Below are positions 16,148 through 25,249 of a DNA stretch of 64,000 nucleotides, in pieces. Both the position numbers and the translations under genes were made by a program. A model generated the notes under the pieces. That model searched no databases. It had not been told where the DNA came from and saw nothing but the letters and a program-made list of their open reading frames with translations. Each line of letters opens with the position of its first letter. Within the stretch, counting starts at the first letter, position 1. Where the stretch lies: contig JAKBVZ010000018.1 of the NCBI GenBank assembly GCA_021841005.1, positions 52,929 to 116,928 of the forward strand, in the 5' to 3' direction. Source of the stretch: Actinomycetes bacterium. Lineage in GTDB: Bacteria > Actinomycetota > Acidimicrobiia > Acidimicrobiales > JAMCPL01.

Positions 16148-18862
16148 TCAGGTATACCATCCGACTATATCGACAATCACATTTGCGCCGGTAGAAGCAT
16201 ACACATCCACGGTGCCGGTGGAGCTGAGTTCGACTGTTGCCATATTGGGCCTGATCTGTCCCGGTGCAACCCAATTGATATTGGAAACGGCTGGCCTGCC
16301 AGTCGCCGCTCCGCCCGGCCAGACGGTGAGGTAGCCGCTTCCCGGCGACACGGAATCCACTGTCACGTTGGCCACCATGGCCAGAGCACTCGCAGGCACC
16401 GTTCCCTCATGGGTCACCTGAACCGTGATGCTGCCTCCCGATGCCGGTAAGGTCTCTCCGGTGCACTGGTCCGTGATACCCGAAATACTTGACGGCCTGG
16501 TATCGCATATTCGCACCGGTGAACTGGGCGTAAAAGCAAGGCCCGTTGTGGAACTCGAGAAATAGCCGCTCACGTCTATCACCACCTGAGTAGTTCCGCT
16601 GTAATTGTATACTGTCAACCCTCCGCCCGAGACACCTGAGGACAGAGGAACCGTAACCGCGTTGGCTGCTGTCTGGCCCTTGGCAAAGTTCACGTTGGAG
16701 GAGGTCGGTGGAGATTGCGGAATCTCAGGCAACACCGAAAGATAGCCTGCTGCAGTAGGGTCAACAGCAGTCACATTCAATGTTACCGCGGTAGCGCTAA
16801 TCGGGATTGCCCCGTAGCCGGAAACTTGGAAGTCTCTGTAGCCGTTCTGACCAGGTGCATCAACCACACTGTTTACAGGAGGCAAGGAGTTGCAGTATGA
16901 GCCCGTGATGCCAGGAGGAGGAGACGGCTCTGCGCATCTTGTATCCAGTATCCTTGTGGGCAGAACAGGCGTATAGGTCAGCCCGGCAGTAGAGTTGCTC
17001 ACGTAGTAGCCCTCCACATCCATCGCCACATTTGCGCCTCCCGAGTTGGAGAAGACAGATATCATCCCCTTGGCCCCTATGGTCACTGTCACCAGATTGG
17101 CCACTACATCAGATGGCTGGTAGTTCAGGCTCGATGCAAGAGGTGTGGAAGTAGAAGCAGGATAGATCGTCAGGTAACCAGGATGCGCAACCGGTGATGT
17201 AATACCTGTGACGTTGAGTACTACTGACTCTGCAGATGTAGGTACCGAATCAGACCCTTGGCCGGTTCCGGTGACCTGGACATCTATAAAGCCAGTGGCG
17301 GCAGGCGGACCAAGGCTGGCATTGGCCGCAGGAAGGTTCTCCGACGGGCAGTAGCTTGGCTGTGGGGATACTGTACATCTGGTATCGAGGATACGGTACG
17401 GACTTAGCGGTACGTACTGAAGACCGCTATCCACGTAGACAAACCCGGTCGAAGGCGTAACAGGCGTAGTCCCCTGTGGTGTCGTGACGGTCACCGCCAC
17501 CCAGCCAGCAGTTGTCGATGGCGGTACTGTAGCTGTCAGTTCAGTGGTTGACACCACTTTGAAGTTCGTTGCTGCCGTTGTGCCAAAATATACTCCTGTT
17601 GCACCGGATAGATCACTACCCAATATTGTAATCGTACCGCCCCCCTGAAGGGATGATGATGCTGGTAGGACCGAGGTAATGGTCGGCCCCAGCACTGTAT
17701 CGGTGAGCACGGCTCCCGTAATGCCTGCGCCATCCGACTTAGTGGAATACGCTGTAGCGAAACACGCGGACACCGCAGGACAATTCACTCCAGGCACCAA
17801 ATTGACGCTGGAGGGCACCGCATCGTCGACCCAAGTCGAACCACCATCTGTCGTGGACAGAATGGCTGCTGAGGTAGTACCATTTGATCCAACAGCACCG
17901 TAACCACTTGCGAAGCAGACCGAGATGGATGGGCAGGAGATCGCAAGTAGTATGGGTGTTGTACTGCCGGGGACAGCCTGGTACACCCATTTGGCTCCAC
18001 CATCTGTAGTGGAGAGAATGGCATCATTGCCCGAGGGGGCAAAACTAGGGACAAGCTCTGAAGCCGCAAAACAGACTGTTGCACTAGGGCAGGAGATTGC
18101 ATCGAGTACTGGCCCTGAATTGCTCTGGTTGTCCGGAACAGCCTGGCTGGTCCAGGTCGTGCCGCCATCAGTGGTGGCTACAATCATGCTCAATTGATTG
18201 AAGCCACTGTACCCCACCACAAAACAATTTGATGTAGTCGGGCAGGATATACCCGAGAATATACCTATCTCGTTTGTAGAAAACTCTTCCTGCCAACTGC
18301 TCCCGCCGTTATTGGTGCCGATCACCACGCCGCCGTCCAGCCCCGGCGTTATGCCGGCTGCAAAACACACCGCTACGGTCGGGCAGGATACGGCCTGTAG
18401 CCCTCCTATGCCTGCCGGGGTGGGCTGTACGCTCCAGCTGTTCCCTCCATCGGTAGTGGCAAGTATCACCGCAGCCTTCTCATTGGCTGCCATGTATCCT
18501 ACCGCAGTGCAGTCAGCTGTGGTCGGACATGAAACTCCCGCTAGGTTCACCAGCTGTCCTTGCACGAGAGGAGGGGTCTTAGTTGTCCATGAGGCACCGC
18601 CGTTGTTGGTGCTGAGTATGGTCGTCCCCTGTGAATTTCCACCAATAGCGATACAATCGCTCACCGATGCACACGAGATGCCGTCGAATACGCCGACATT
18701 GATGCCCCCGAGCGAAGAGGTAGTAAGCGTTCGCCACGAAGGCACAGTTGCCGCAAAGGCAGGTGTATTGCCTCCAGGCAATACAGGCAATATAACCATT
18801 GCAAGTCCTAATGCCGGCAATGCCACAAGCCGTACAAGCCGTAGAGCAAGCCTGCTCACCAT
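16148..18862 (-). CDS. secreted protein: C-x5-C beta-propeller repeats, TIG domain and three RILDTR modules
   Basis: 904 residues behind an AGGAGG. A signal peptide (LALRLVRLVALPALGLAMVI, cleavage after FAA near 38) is followed by seven repeats, each with a paired-cysteine motif such as ISCPTTSNCFVVGY and a BNR-like STTDGGxxW turn, forming a Ycf48/sialidase-type propeller. An IPT/TIG domain (about 395-480: TITSVLPASSSLQGGGTIT) and three modules of about 135 residues follow, each starting PYRILDTR, PTRILDTR or PVRICDTR and containing LNVT. Such RILDTR modules are frequent in exported proteins of Acidimicrobiia and other actinobacteria. It is probably a surface or matrix protein; ligand unknown. 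A second protein with the same cysteine repeats starts at 63513. Confidence 0.85.
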   Translation of the reverse strand: MVSRLALRLVRLVALPALGLAMVILPVLPGGNTPAFAATVPSWRTLTTSSLGGINVGVFDGISCASVSDCIAIGGNSQGTTILSTNNGGASWTTKTPPLVQGQLVNLAGVSCPTTADCTAVGYMAANEKAAVILATTDGGNSWSVQPTPAGIGGLQAVSCPTVAVCFAAGITPGLDGGVVIGTNNGGSSWQEEFSTNEIGIFSGISCPTTSNCFVVGYSGFNQLSMIVATTDGGTTWTSQAVPDNQSNSGPVLDAISCPSATVCFAASELVPSFAPSGNDAILSTTDGGAKWVYQAVPGSTTPILLAISCPSISVCFASGYGAVGSNGTTSAAILSTTDGGSTWVDDAVPSSVNLVPGVNCPAVSACFATAYSTKSDGAGITGAVLTDTVLGPTITSVLPASSSLQGGGTITILGSDLSGATGVYFGTTAATNFKVVSTTELTATVPPSTTAGWVAVTVTTPQGTTPVTPSTGFVYVDSGLQYVPLSPYRILDTRCTVSPQPSYCPSENLPAANASLGPPAATGFIDVQVTGTGQGSDSVPTSAESVVLNVTGITSPVAHPGYLTIYPASTSTPLASSLNYQPSDVVANLVTVTIGAKGMISVFSNSGGANVAMDVEGYYVSNSTAGLTYTPVLPTRILDTRCAEPSPPPGITGSYCNSLPPVNSVVDAPGQNGYRDFQVSGYGAIPISATAVTLNVTAVDPTAAGYLSVLPEIPQSPPTSSNVNFAKGQTAANAVTVPLSSGVSGGGLTVYNYSGTTQVVIDVSGYFSSSTTGLAFTPSSPVRICDTRPSSISGITDQCTGETLPASGGSITVQVTHEGTVPASALAMVANVTVDSVSPGSGYLTVWPGGAATGRPAVSNINWVAPGQIRPNMATVELSSTGTVDVYASTGANVIVDIVGWYT

Positions 18863-18952
18863 TTTCTCATACCTCCTAGCAGTTAACTCCTACGAATACA
18901 AGTAACTCCTACGAATACAAGCCGTACAAGCCGTAGGGCAAGTCTGCTCACC
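18825..18952. repeat. 36-bp direct repeat covering the secreted protein's start, offset 92 bp
   Basis: Copies at 18825-18860 and 18917-18952 differ at two positions. The first encodes part of the signal peptide up to the start codon; the second lies 55 bp upstream of it. Between them a 19-bp unit (TAACTCCTACGAATACAAG) is repeated in tandem at 18884 and 18903. Confidence 0.9.
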
Positions 18953-19164
18953 CTCGTGCAATGCCTTGGAGCGTCCAATCCATTGGTCACGGTAGGCCTC
19001 ATGGTAAACCGGACTGTATTACCAGCGTGCATTGCTTATTGATCGGCATGCACTGGACTATCATCATCAGGAAATTTTACACCACTGCTCGATAAAGTGC
19101 TATCACATTATCAACAATCTAACACAACGTTGCAAGCATTGATGCACGCAGCGTACAAGAACTC
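18953..19164. other. intergenic region upstream of the secreted protein gene
   Basis: No coding frame, RNA gene or hairpin is evident between the duplicated start region and the small membrane protein. The stretch is somewhat AT-richer near 19060-19130, which may hold the promoter of the secreted protein gene, but no box is convincing. Confidence 0.4.
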
Positions 19165-19305
19165 TCAGGACGACGGACGGCGACCTGCGTCTCTTCTGCG
19201 ATCCTCCCTACGTCCCCATCTAACGGCGTAGAAAGCCAGGACACCGAGCGCCATGAGAAATACACCGAACACTAAAATAAAAGCGAGTGGCACGCGAACC
19301 ATCAT
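19165..19305 (-). CDS. small single-pass membrane protein
   Basis: 46 residues starting MMVRVPLAFILVFGVFLMAL: one hydrophobic helix of about 20 residues, then a very basic tail (RWGRREDRRRDAGRRPSS), i.e. a likely N-out/C-in single-pass protein by the positive-inside rule. A GACAGAGG lies 10 nt before the first ATG. No homologue is recognised. The frame extends further upstream to 19371 but without a better start. It could be spurious; the clean hydrophobic profile and basic tail favour a real gene. Confidence 0.4.
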   Translation of the reverse strand: MMVRVPLAFILVFGVFLMALGVLAFYAVRWGRREDRRRDAGRRPSS

Positions 19306-19360
19306 AGCCGCGCCTCTGTCAAGGCTGCTCCTTCCGGCAATATACCGGTTGACCATAAGG

Positions 19361-19462
19361 CAACATACCATTCATTATGACCATGCCTTTGCGACGGGCC
19401 TGTCGTGGAGGAACAACCTGAGGGGGCCAACATGCCATTCATTATGACCATGCCTTTGCGAC
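19361..19462. repeat. 35-bp direct repeat, offset 67 bp
   Basis: Copies at 19361-19395 and 19428-19462 differ at one position. They lie just upstream of the small membrane protein gene. The 28 bp core CCATTCATTATGACCATGCC and its continuation are identical. Confidence 0.9.
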
Positions 19463-19586
19463 CCAGGTCGTACCAGCCCATTCACCGGTTGCTCACGCAT
19501 CGGTAACGTTGCAAACGGCACGCCCACATTCATCAGGCCGTATTCAGTCTGTTCGACACTTACTCACACCGCCGTACACCAAACCG

Positions 19587-22151
19587 TTACGCGGCACTGT
19601 AATCTACGACTGATACAGATCTCTTCGCCCATTTAGGATCAACCATGCTTCCATTCCTGCCAGCCACCCAGCCTGTGATATATTCACACACATCCATGGC
19701 CGTACTCTCGAGGGCGGCACCAGATAGATCGCATGCCCTCACTTGACCGCTGGAAAGCCATACCCCAACAGCCCTGATGGGTATACCGTCAAGGCCGTCA
19801 CTCCGACCGGATCGCCCTCTCATGTACGCAACCAGCATCGGCAAGCAGAGCACGGATTCCCATCGAGAAGGTGCATGTCCGTTGAAGAATGTTAGCATTG
19901 AGAACCTTCCCGCCGCGTTTTTTACCTTGAGATCGTACCGTGCCGTCAGCAGCACCTGCGAGTACCCCGGTGGTGCCCACATCAGCTTGCCGGGTCCAAA
20001 CTCGGTGGCCACCGGCAACCGAGACCAATCCAGGGCAAGCCATGCCGCAGTGGCCCAACTTGCCGCTTCAGCTCTGACGACGGCCAATTGTGCCGGTGTA
20101 ATCCGCCTACACCACCCTGCCCACCAATACCTCTCCGAATTTCCGGAAGCTTGGAGGATATCAGTATCCAGGATCTCGTCAACATAATGCGCTGGATTGT
20201 CTATCCAGTTATGCCTACGTAACCCCCTGGACATGCGCTGCGATGCACGCTGCCTTGTCGCCCTCACACACTTACTGATTGCCGCCATGCCAATAGCTTT
20301 TTTCACCACAGCCGTCGACATTCGGAATACTTGTTCCGCCTGCTGCCTACCCTTGACGTCATCGGTTGCAGGAAGGTGCAAGTGGTAACTGGATACATGC
20401 AACCTGCCCTTGATTGGACCATCAGCAGCAGCAGCACACATCGATATAATTTGCTGTACGAATCTATCGTCTGGCACAAACGCTTCGGATGTCATGGAGA
20501 CGCTGGTAGACCTCTCCTCAGCAGCATCGCTTGCGGCAGCGGCGACAACCTCCAAAATACGGTCATTCCCGCCGGTGCAGCCACTTCCAGCTGCACCGGG
20601 ACCTTCAAGGCTTGCCGGCCGCGACACCGACTGCCCTCCCCGATACGGTTGTACGCACACCGTAGCGCCTTCCGGCGTACCTGCCCACTGGACGCCGGCA
20701 CCGGAAGTTCCAGCCGCCAATGCCAACGTCTGAGTGGATATCCCCTCCAAAAGTAGGTTAGTTGCGCGGGTGACGATATCGCCGCTTACAGGGTACTGCA
20801 CAATTTTCCTGGACTGTATGGTGAGACGGTCGCCATCTTGCCATACATGTCGCGATGACATGCTCTCCCCTGTGCCTGGTATACCGCCACCTTCCTCAAG
20901 GTAAACCGGGATGCTCGTCTTATCTCCACCCCCAGCACTGGCACTGGCACTGGCACTGGCACTGGCACTGGCACCGGCACTGGCACCGGCACTGGCACTG
21001 GCACTGGCACTGGCACCGGCACTGGCACCGGCACTGGCACTGGCACTGGCACTGGTACCGGTACAACCACCACCACACCCAGCAGCACGGTCACCACCAC
21101 GGTCACCACCACACCCAGCAGCACGGTGCATTGCATCATCTCCAGCCGAATCGGCAAGTATACCCACTGCGGCAACAACCCTGTTCAGCGCATCCTTGAG
21201 TATCCTCTCGGAGACCTTCTCTGTTCTCAGCTCACCCGTAGAAGAAGACCATAACGCAACTCTGTAGGGTGGGATACCACTCCTAAGGGTTTCGAGCAGC
21301 GCAAGATGTTCCATCGCGACCATGCCATCCTCAGCAGCCTGGCTACCGGCCCCACGGCTCGATCCCTCACCAGAATGAATGCTCACGAGCAAGGTGGAGG
21401 CAACCCATCGATGGCCGCCGTCCCCTTCAATAAATGTCGCCCCCTGCATGCGCACATCCTGCGCCCGTGCAGCAGGAGCAAGGGATCGCCCTCCCAGGAT
21501 AAGATCACAGGTACCAGTCAACACGGCGTCACCCCCACAAAACGGTATTGCGAATGGATCGTTCAGTCTTGGATACCACGTCCCAGGTATACGAGCCCAA
21601 CCGGAAACTATATTCCTGACGTGATGCTCCATGTCTCTCTTCAGCTTCGCGATCGTTTTCGGCCTGCACGTACGCAAGAATCCTATTACGTCCAGCAGAT
21701 CATGTGACACCTCTAGAGCTTCAATAGCTTCATCCATGTACCGTGAAGAGTCGATCCACCCGGTGGTCAGCTGCCGACTGAAGACGGCCTTTACGAGCAT
21801 ATCCCTGGCAACCCTCAAGTCAATACACTTGCCCGCCCGATCTGTCCTGCCCGCCCTAGTGCTGCACATCGCCACCACTGATCCGTCTTCGCCGCACAAC
21901 GAGCTTGCATCTATGACAAGCGGCAATGCTGCTTTCGAAACACGGCGGATGGCTGTTGACACTTCGTCCTCGATCCACGCCCGCAACCCTTCGGCCAACC
22001 TGCAGTCTGCCATAGGACGATCACTGGCATCGTCACGTAGCCGACTGATAACATCGCGGTTACAAAAGTCACCTTTCCCGTCTACGCTGGTCGTTCTACC
22101 TGCATTTGCCTTGCGGGTCATTGCCTCTGCCACGTACACATCATGCCGCAT
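19587..22151 (-). CDS. large unknown protein with two degenerate PD-(D/E)XK-like halves
   Basis: 854 residues, no family recognised with certainty. Two regions share a layout with RecB-type nuclease domains. The N-terminal one (about 195-325) has AVLTGTCDLILGG, then STLLVSIHSGEG where active enzymes have a D-x-K strand, then LALLETLRSGIPPYRVALWS. The C-terminal one (about 690-830) has VLLTARYDLKV, SMLTFFNGHAPSRWESVL and GIPIRAVGVWLSSGQVRA. Both lack the catalytic D...E-x-K residues, so an inactivated, duplicated nuclease fold is suggested (inference). Between them lies a run of Ala-Ser/Ala-Gly pairs (about 365-405) from hexanucleotide repeats. Low confidence in function, high confidence that the frame is coding, judging by length. 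Confidence 0.6.
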   Translation of the reverse strand: MRHDVYVAEAMTRKANAGRTTSVDGKGDFCNRDVISRLRDDASDRPMADCRLAEGLRAWIEDEVSTAIRRVSKAALPLVIDASSLCGEDGSVVAMCSTRAGRTDRAGKCIDLRVARDMLVKAVFSRQLTTGWIDSSRYMDEAIEALEVSHDLLDVIGFLRTCRPKTIAKLKRDMEHHVRNIVSGWARIPGTWYPRLNDPFAIPFCGGDAVLTGTCDLILGGRSLAPAARAQDVRMQGATFIEGDGGHRWVASTLLVSIHSGEGSSRGAGSQAAEDGMVAMEHLALLETLRSGIPPYRVALWSSSTGELRTEKVSERILKDALNRVVAAVGILADSAGDDAMHRAAGCGGDRGGDRAAGCGGGCTGTSASASASAGASAGASASASASAGASAGASASASASASASAGGGDKTSIPVYLEEGGGIPGTGESMSSRHVWQDGDRLTIQSRKIVQYPVSGDIVTRATNLLLEGISTQTLALAAGTSGAGVQWAGTPEGATVCVQPYRGGQSVSRPASLEGPGAAGSGCTGGNDRILEVVAAAASDAAEERSTSVSMTSEAFVPDDRFVQQIISMCAAAADGPIKGRLHVSSYHLHLPATDDVKGRQQAEQVFRMSTAVVKKAIGMAAISKCVRATRQRASQRMSRGLRRHNWIDNPAHYVDEILDTDILQASGNSERYWWAGWCRRITPAQLAVVRAEAASWATAAWLALDWSRLPVATEFGPGKLMWAPPGYSQVLLTARYDLKVKNAAGRFSMLTFFNGHAPSRWESVLCLPMLVAYMRGRSGRSDGLDGIPIRAVGVWLSSGQVRACDLSGAALESTAMDVCEYITGWVAGRNGSMVDPKWAKRSVSVVDYSAA
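20934..21063. repeat. ACTGGC/ACCGGC hexanucleotide array inside the 854-residue gene
   Basis: About twenty hexanucleotide units, mostly ACTGGC with ACCGGC variants, encode Ala-Ser and Ala-Gly pairs on the minus strand. A second repeat follows: the motif CACCACACCCAGCAGCACGG occurs twice at about 21068-21128. Length changes stay in frame. Confidence 0.93.
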
Positions 22152-22430
22152 GGGTGTGAACCTCCCCGTCCGTTGTATGGTTCATTATCTTTCCATCGCT
22201 TTCGCCCTGTCATTAGGAACTACCGTACAACACGGGTGTATTGCTAACGTGGACATCCTGGCTTATGGCAAATGACATCCAGGCACCAGATAGGGCAGAT
22301 CTGGCTGCGGTGACATTCCCGATGAGTACATTCGGACACTGATCAGGCTGACCGGCAACTACATTCCCGATGACTGGCGTCTGGGGCTTCCAACCGGTAC
22401 CAAAGTAGTAAGTGGGAATTACATCCCGGC

Positions 22431-23405
22431 TCAGGCGCTAGGCACCACAGGAGCCAGGAGCAGCTTGCAACCTGGAGACTCCATCTGGAGCCGCCATGCC
22501 TCCCCGATGTCTGTAAGACTGAACGATCTGTATTTTACCTTCAGATTGCCGTCGGACGCATAGCCAAAGAGTGCCTCCAGCGCCTCTTGCCTGCGCCGAG
22601 CTGGTACAGAAAAATTAGAGTAGCCGATGATCTCTAGCTTCTTGGAGCGAAGCAGCGCAGATGGAATGGAAAGCTCAGCACCTGCCGACTCGCCAAGATT
22701 TACAAGACGCCCGCCTGGAGCCATTGCCATCATAGAAGCCAGCGCTGGCATACCCCAGAGGGGATCCACCACCACATCGACTTTACCTCCCGCCGCATCC
22801 TCTATTTTCCCGGAAAGCTCCACGGCGTTCTGGTCGGCAACCACGGTAACGCTTCGAGCTCCAGCAGCTGCCGCAACATCCGCCAGCACCTTCTCATTGC
22901 GTCCCACCACGACAACTTCCCTCGCTCCTAGGATACGAGCCACCTGTGCGGCTATTTGCCCCACCATTCCTGTAGCACCAAGGACCACTACGCTCTCGCC
23001 TTCCTTGAATCCCGCACCATCCACCAAGCTAAGGTACGCCGCAATCCCTGGAACACCGAGCGACGCCGCCACTTCGTCACTGACATCGTCCGGCACGACC
23101 ACGATGGACTCGTCATCTGCTACGATCAATTCCGCAAACGCGCCCGGTGCAGCCTGCTCGAACCTCACTCGACTCCCGGTGGGCCACTTGCCGGACTTCA
23201 CCACAGTGCCCACCCCCTCGCTACCAGGAACATACGGAAGGGTGGGAGAACCGCTATAAAAATGCCCCGTGGCTATCCTAAGGTCCACCGGGTTGAGCGC
23301 GCCGTACACAACCTGCACAAGCGAACTCCCCTGCCCTGTAACCGGTGCATCGACTTCAGCGACCGCTGGAGTCGCTCCATATTCCTTCAACAGCGCCGCC
23401 TTCAT
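22431..23405 (-). CDS. zinc-independent MDR oxidoreductase, quinone oxidoreductase-like
   Basis: 324 residues behind an AAGGAGG. The GroES-like N-terminal half has YGALNPVDLRIATG and LPYVPGSEGVGTVVKSG; the Rossmann half has VVVLGATGMVGQIAAQVARI (NADPH-binding loop A-x2-G) and VVVDPLWG. The cysteine and histidine zinc ligands of alcohol dehydrogenases are absent, placing it with NADPH-dependent quinone or enone reductases (QOR, CurA-like). Physiological substrate unknown. Three 18-bp repeats lie 43 bp upstream. The 279-bp gap after its stop contains two copies of ACATTCCCGATGA 48 bp apart. Confidence 0.88.
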   Translation of the reverse strand: MKAALLKEYGATPAVAEVDAPVTGQGSSLVQVVYGALNPVDLRIATGHFYSGSPTLPYVPGSEGVGTVVKSGKWPTGSRVRFEQAAPGAFAELIVADDESIVVVPDDVSDEVAASLGVPGIAAYLSLVDGAGFKEGESVVVLGATGMVGQIAAQVARILGAREVVVVGRNEKVLADVAAAAGARSVTVVADQNAVELSGKIEDAAGGKVDVVVDPLWGMPALASMMAMAPGGRLVNLGESAGAELSIPSALLRSKKLEIIGYSNFSVPARRRQEALEALFGYASDGNLKVKYRSFSLTDIGEAWRLQMESPGCKLLLAPVVPSA

Positions 23406-23447
23406 GCCGGTAACTCCTCCTTCATTTCCACTTGAATGCTTTCCATC

Positions 23448-23501
23448 TCAACGAGCCCTTCCCTTTCTACAAGCCCTTTCATCTTGACAAGCCCTTCCCT
23501 T
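23448..23501. repeat. three 18-bp direct repeats upstream of the MDR gene
   Basis: The core ACAAGCCCTT (first copy ACGAGCCCTT) occurs at 23451, 23469 and 23487, exactly 18 bp apart, in the leader of the MDR gene. Even spacing close to two helical turns would suit a multimeric regulator, but simple-sequence expansion is equally possible in this genome. The remaining gap to 23656 shows nothing further. Confidence 0.6.
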
Positions 23502-23656
23502 ACACTTGCGCTCACCACTAATATATTTGCGTGTACAACCAAGTACATACAACCTTATATGTCTCAGCATTATTCCCGCCCGCACGATATGTACAGGCCA
23601 GAAGTCATCCAAGCGCGGTAACACCATAGGGCAGCCGGCACAAGCAATCGGCAGGC

Positions 23657-25159
23657 TTACTTCGCGCCGGCTTTCAGCCTATCCAGGGCGGCGATCACTT
23701 CCTTCCCGCTCGCCTTTCCCCGGGTCGCCTTCATTACCTGCCCTACGAAAAACTGTGCCAACTTGCCCTCACCGTCCCGGTAGCGTTGCCACTCATCAGG
23801 GTTGGCATCTACTATTCCAGACACCAAGTCGGCCACCACCTCCGAGTCCATCGCCTCGAAACCCATCGTTGAGGCTATGGACTCCGGTTCGCCGCCACTA
23901 TCCATCATAGCCTGCAAAACGGCTTTTGTCTGGGTAGGAGTCAGCTTCCCCTCCTGTTCCATCATCAGAAGGCGAGCATACAGGCCAGGATCCAGATTCA
24001 GGGCATCTTCCACCCGAGCAGCAGCTTCATTGGCGGTACGCGAAAGCGCTCGTTCAGGGACCACTCCATGCTCTATGGCAGAAATCACCAATACGTCAAG
24101 ACCCATCTCCACGATAGTCGCCACAAGATCAGTTCCTGTAGGTGCATCGAACAGGCTTATGATCCGTGCGCGACGCTGTTCCGGAGTCGGTGGCAGCGCG
24201 CCAGCTATCCGGGCCACACGATCAGAATCGAAATCGAGCCTGACCAGATCGGGCTCCGGAAAATAGCGATAATCATGCGCCTCTTCCTTGGACCGCAATG
24301 CAATGGTTCGCCCGCCGGCCTCGTCCCAATGCCGCGTTTGCTGCACAACCACCTGGCCCGTACTCACCAGATCGACCTGGCGCTCTATCTCGTACTCTAT
24401 TGCCCTCACCAAGGACCGTAGCGAGTTCAGATTCTTGATCTCACATCTGGTGCCGAGCACGCCGGATCCTGTCGGACGTACGGATACGTTGGCATCTACA
24501 CGTAATGAGCCTTCTTCCATGCGGGCCTTCGACGCTCCTATGGACACGAGCAACATCCTGAGCTCGGATACATACTGGCGCGCCTGTTCTGAGCTACGTA
24601 TATCAGGCCGCGATACTATTTCTACGAGAGGTACTCCAGCTCTGTTGTAGTCGACCAACGAGAATGATGAATCGTGGATCCTCCCGCCCCCGCCAACATG
24701 CGTAGTCTTACCCGTATCCTCCTCCATATGCGCCCTCTCTATCCCTATGCGTACGCCACTGGCAGGTAGTTCCAGCCAGCCATTGACATTGATGGGCTCA
24801 TCGTACTGGCTTATCTGGTAGTCCTTGGGCATATCGGGGTAGAAGTAATTCTTGCGGTGGAAAATGGACGGTCTCACCTCGCAATGAAGGGCCAGCCCGA
24901 TACGCGCAGCGAATTCGACTGCCATTTCGTTCACTACGGGGAGCGAACCGGGTAAGGCCAGGCATACCGGGCAGATATTGGTATTGGGTGCATCGCCGAA
25001 AGAGTTTGGGCATCCGCAGAACATTTTGGTTACCGTGTCCAGCTCGCAATGTACCTCGAGCCCGATAACAGGCTCGTATCCTCGATAGCCGGCCAGATCA
25101 CTCATACTCATACTCATACTCATACTCATACTCATACTCATACTCATACTCATACTCAT
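23657..25159 (-). CDS. gatB: Asp-tRNA(Asn)/Glu-tRNA(Gln) amidotransferase subunit B
   Basis: 500 residues from the first ATG of a run. GatB is the kinase/tRNA-binding subunit of GatCAB, which converts mischarged Glu-tRNA(Gln) or Asp-tRNA(Asn). Typical motifs are present: YEPVIGLEVHCEL, FCGCPN, NTNICPVCLALPGSLPVVN with zinc cysteines, FHRKNYFYPDMPKDYQISQ, RAHMEEDTGK, SLVDYNRAGVPLVEIV; the C-terminal GatB/YqeY domain (about 360-500) ends FFVGQVMKATRGKASGKEV. The N-terminus is a run of ten Met-Ser pairs, so ten in-frame ATGs precede the conserved DLAGYRGYEPV; a TTG at 25195 would add 12 residues derived from a copy of the gatA end. Gene order gatC-gatA-gatB with a 90-bp gap before gatB. Confidence 0.97.
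   Translation of the reverse strand: MSMSMSMSMSMSMSMSMSMSDLAGYRGYEPVIGLEVHCELDTVTKMFCGCPNSFGDAPNTNICPVCLALPGSLPVVNEMAVEFAARIGLALHCEVRPSIFHRKNYFYPDMPKDYQISQYDEPINVNGWLELPASGVRIGIERAHMEEDTGKTTHVGGGGRIHDSSFSLVDYNRAGVPLVEIVSRPDIRSSEQARQYVSELRMLLVSIGASKARMEEGSLRVDANVSVRPTGSGVLGTRCEIKNLNSLRSLVRAIEYEIERQVDLVSTGQVVVQQTRHWDEAGGRTIALRSKEEAHDYRYFPEPDLVRLDFDSDRVARIAGALPPTPEQRRARIISLFDAPTGTDLVATIVEMGLDVLVISAIEHGVVPERALSRTANEAAARVEDALNLDPGLYARLLMMEQEGKLTPTQTKAVLQAMMDSGGEPESIASTMGFEAMDSEVVADLVSGIVDANPDEWQRYRDGEGKLAQFFVGQVMKATRGKASGKEVIAALDRLKAGAK
25100..25159. repeat. ACTCAT hexanucleotide x10 at the gatB start
   Basis: Exactly ten ACTCAT units; on the coding strand ATGAGT x10, encoding (Met-Ser)10. Each unit supplies an in-frame ATG. 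The sequence next to it (25154-25193) is an imperfect copy of the end of gatA (25252-25285), so the array seems to have grown from duplicated gatA sequence. Confidence 0.97.
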
Positions 25160-25249
25160 GCCCGTCACCCATGTCCATATTAGATTGCACGCCAATCAAT
25201 CCCAGCAAATCCAACCGGCCCATCCAGCCATCACGCATGCCCATACCCC

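Noticed and set aside
20786..21267. Val-Pro and Ala-Leu repeat frames in both directions
   Set aside because: They are alternative readings of the hexanucleotide array in the 854-residue gene.
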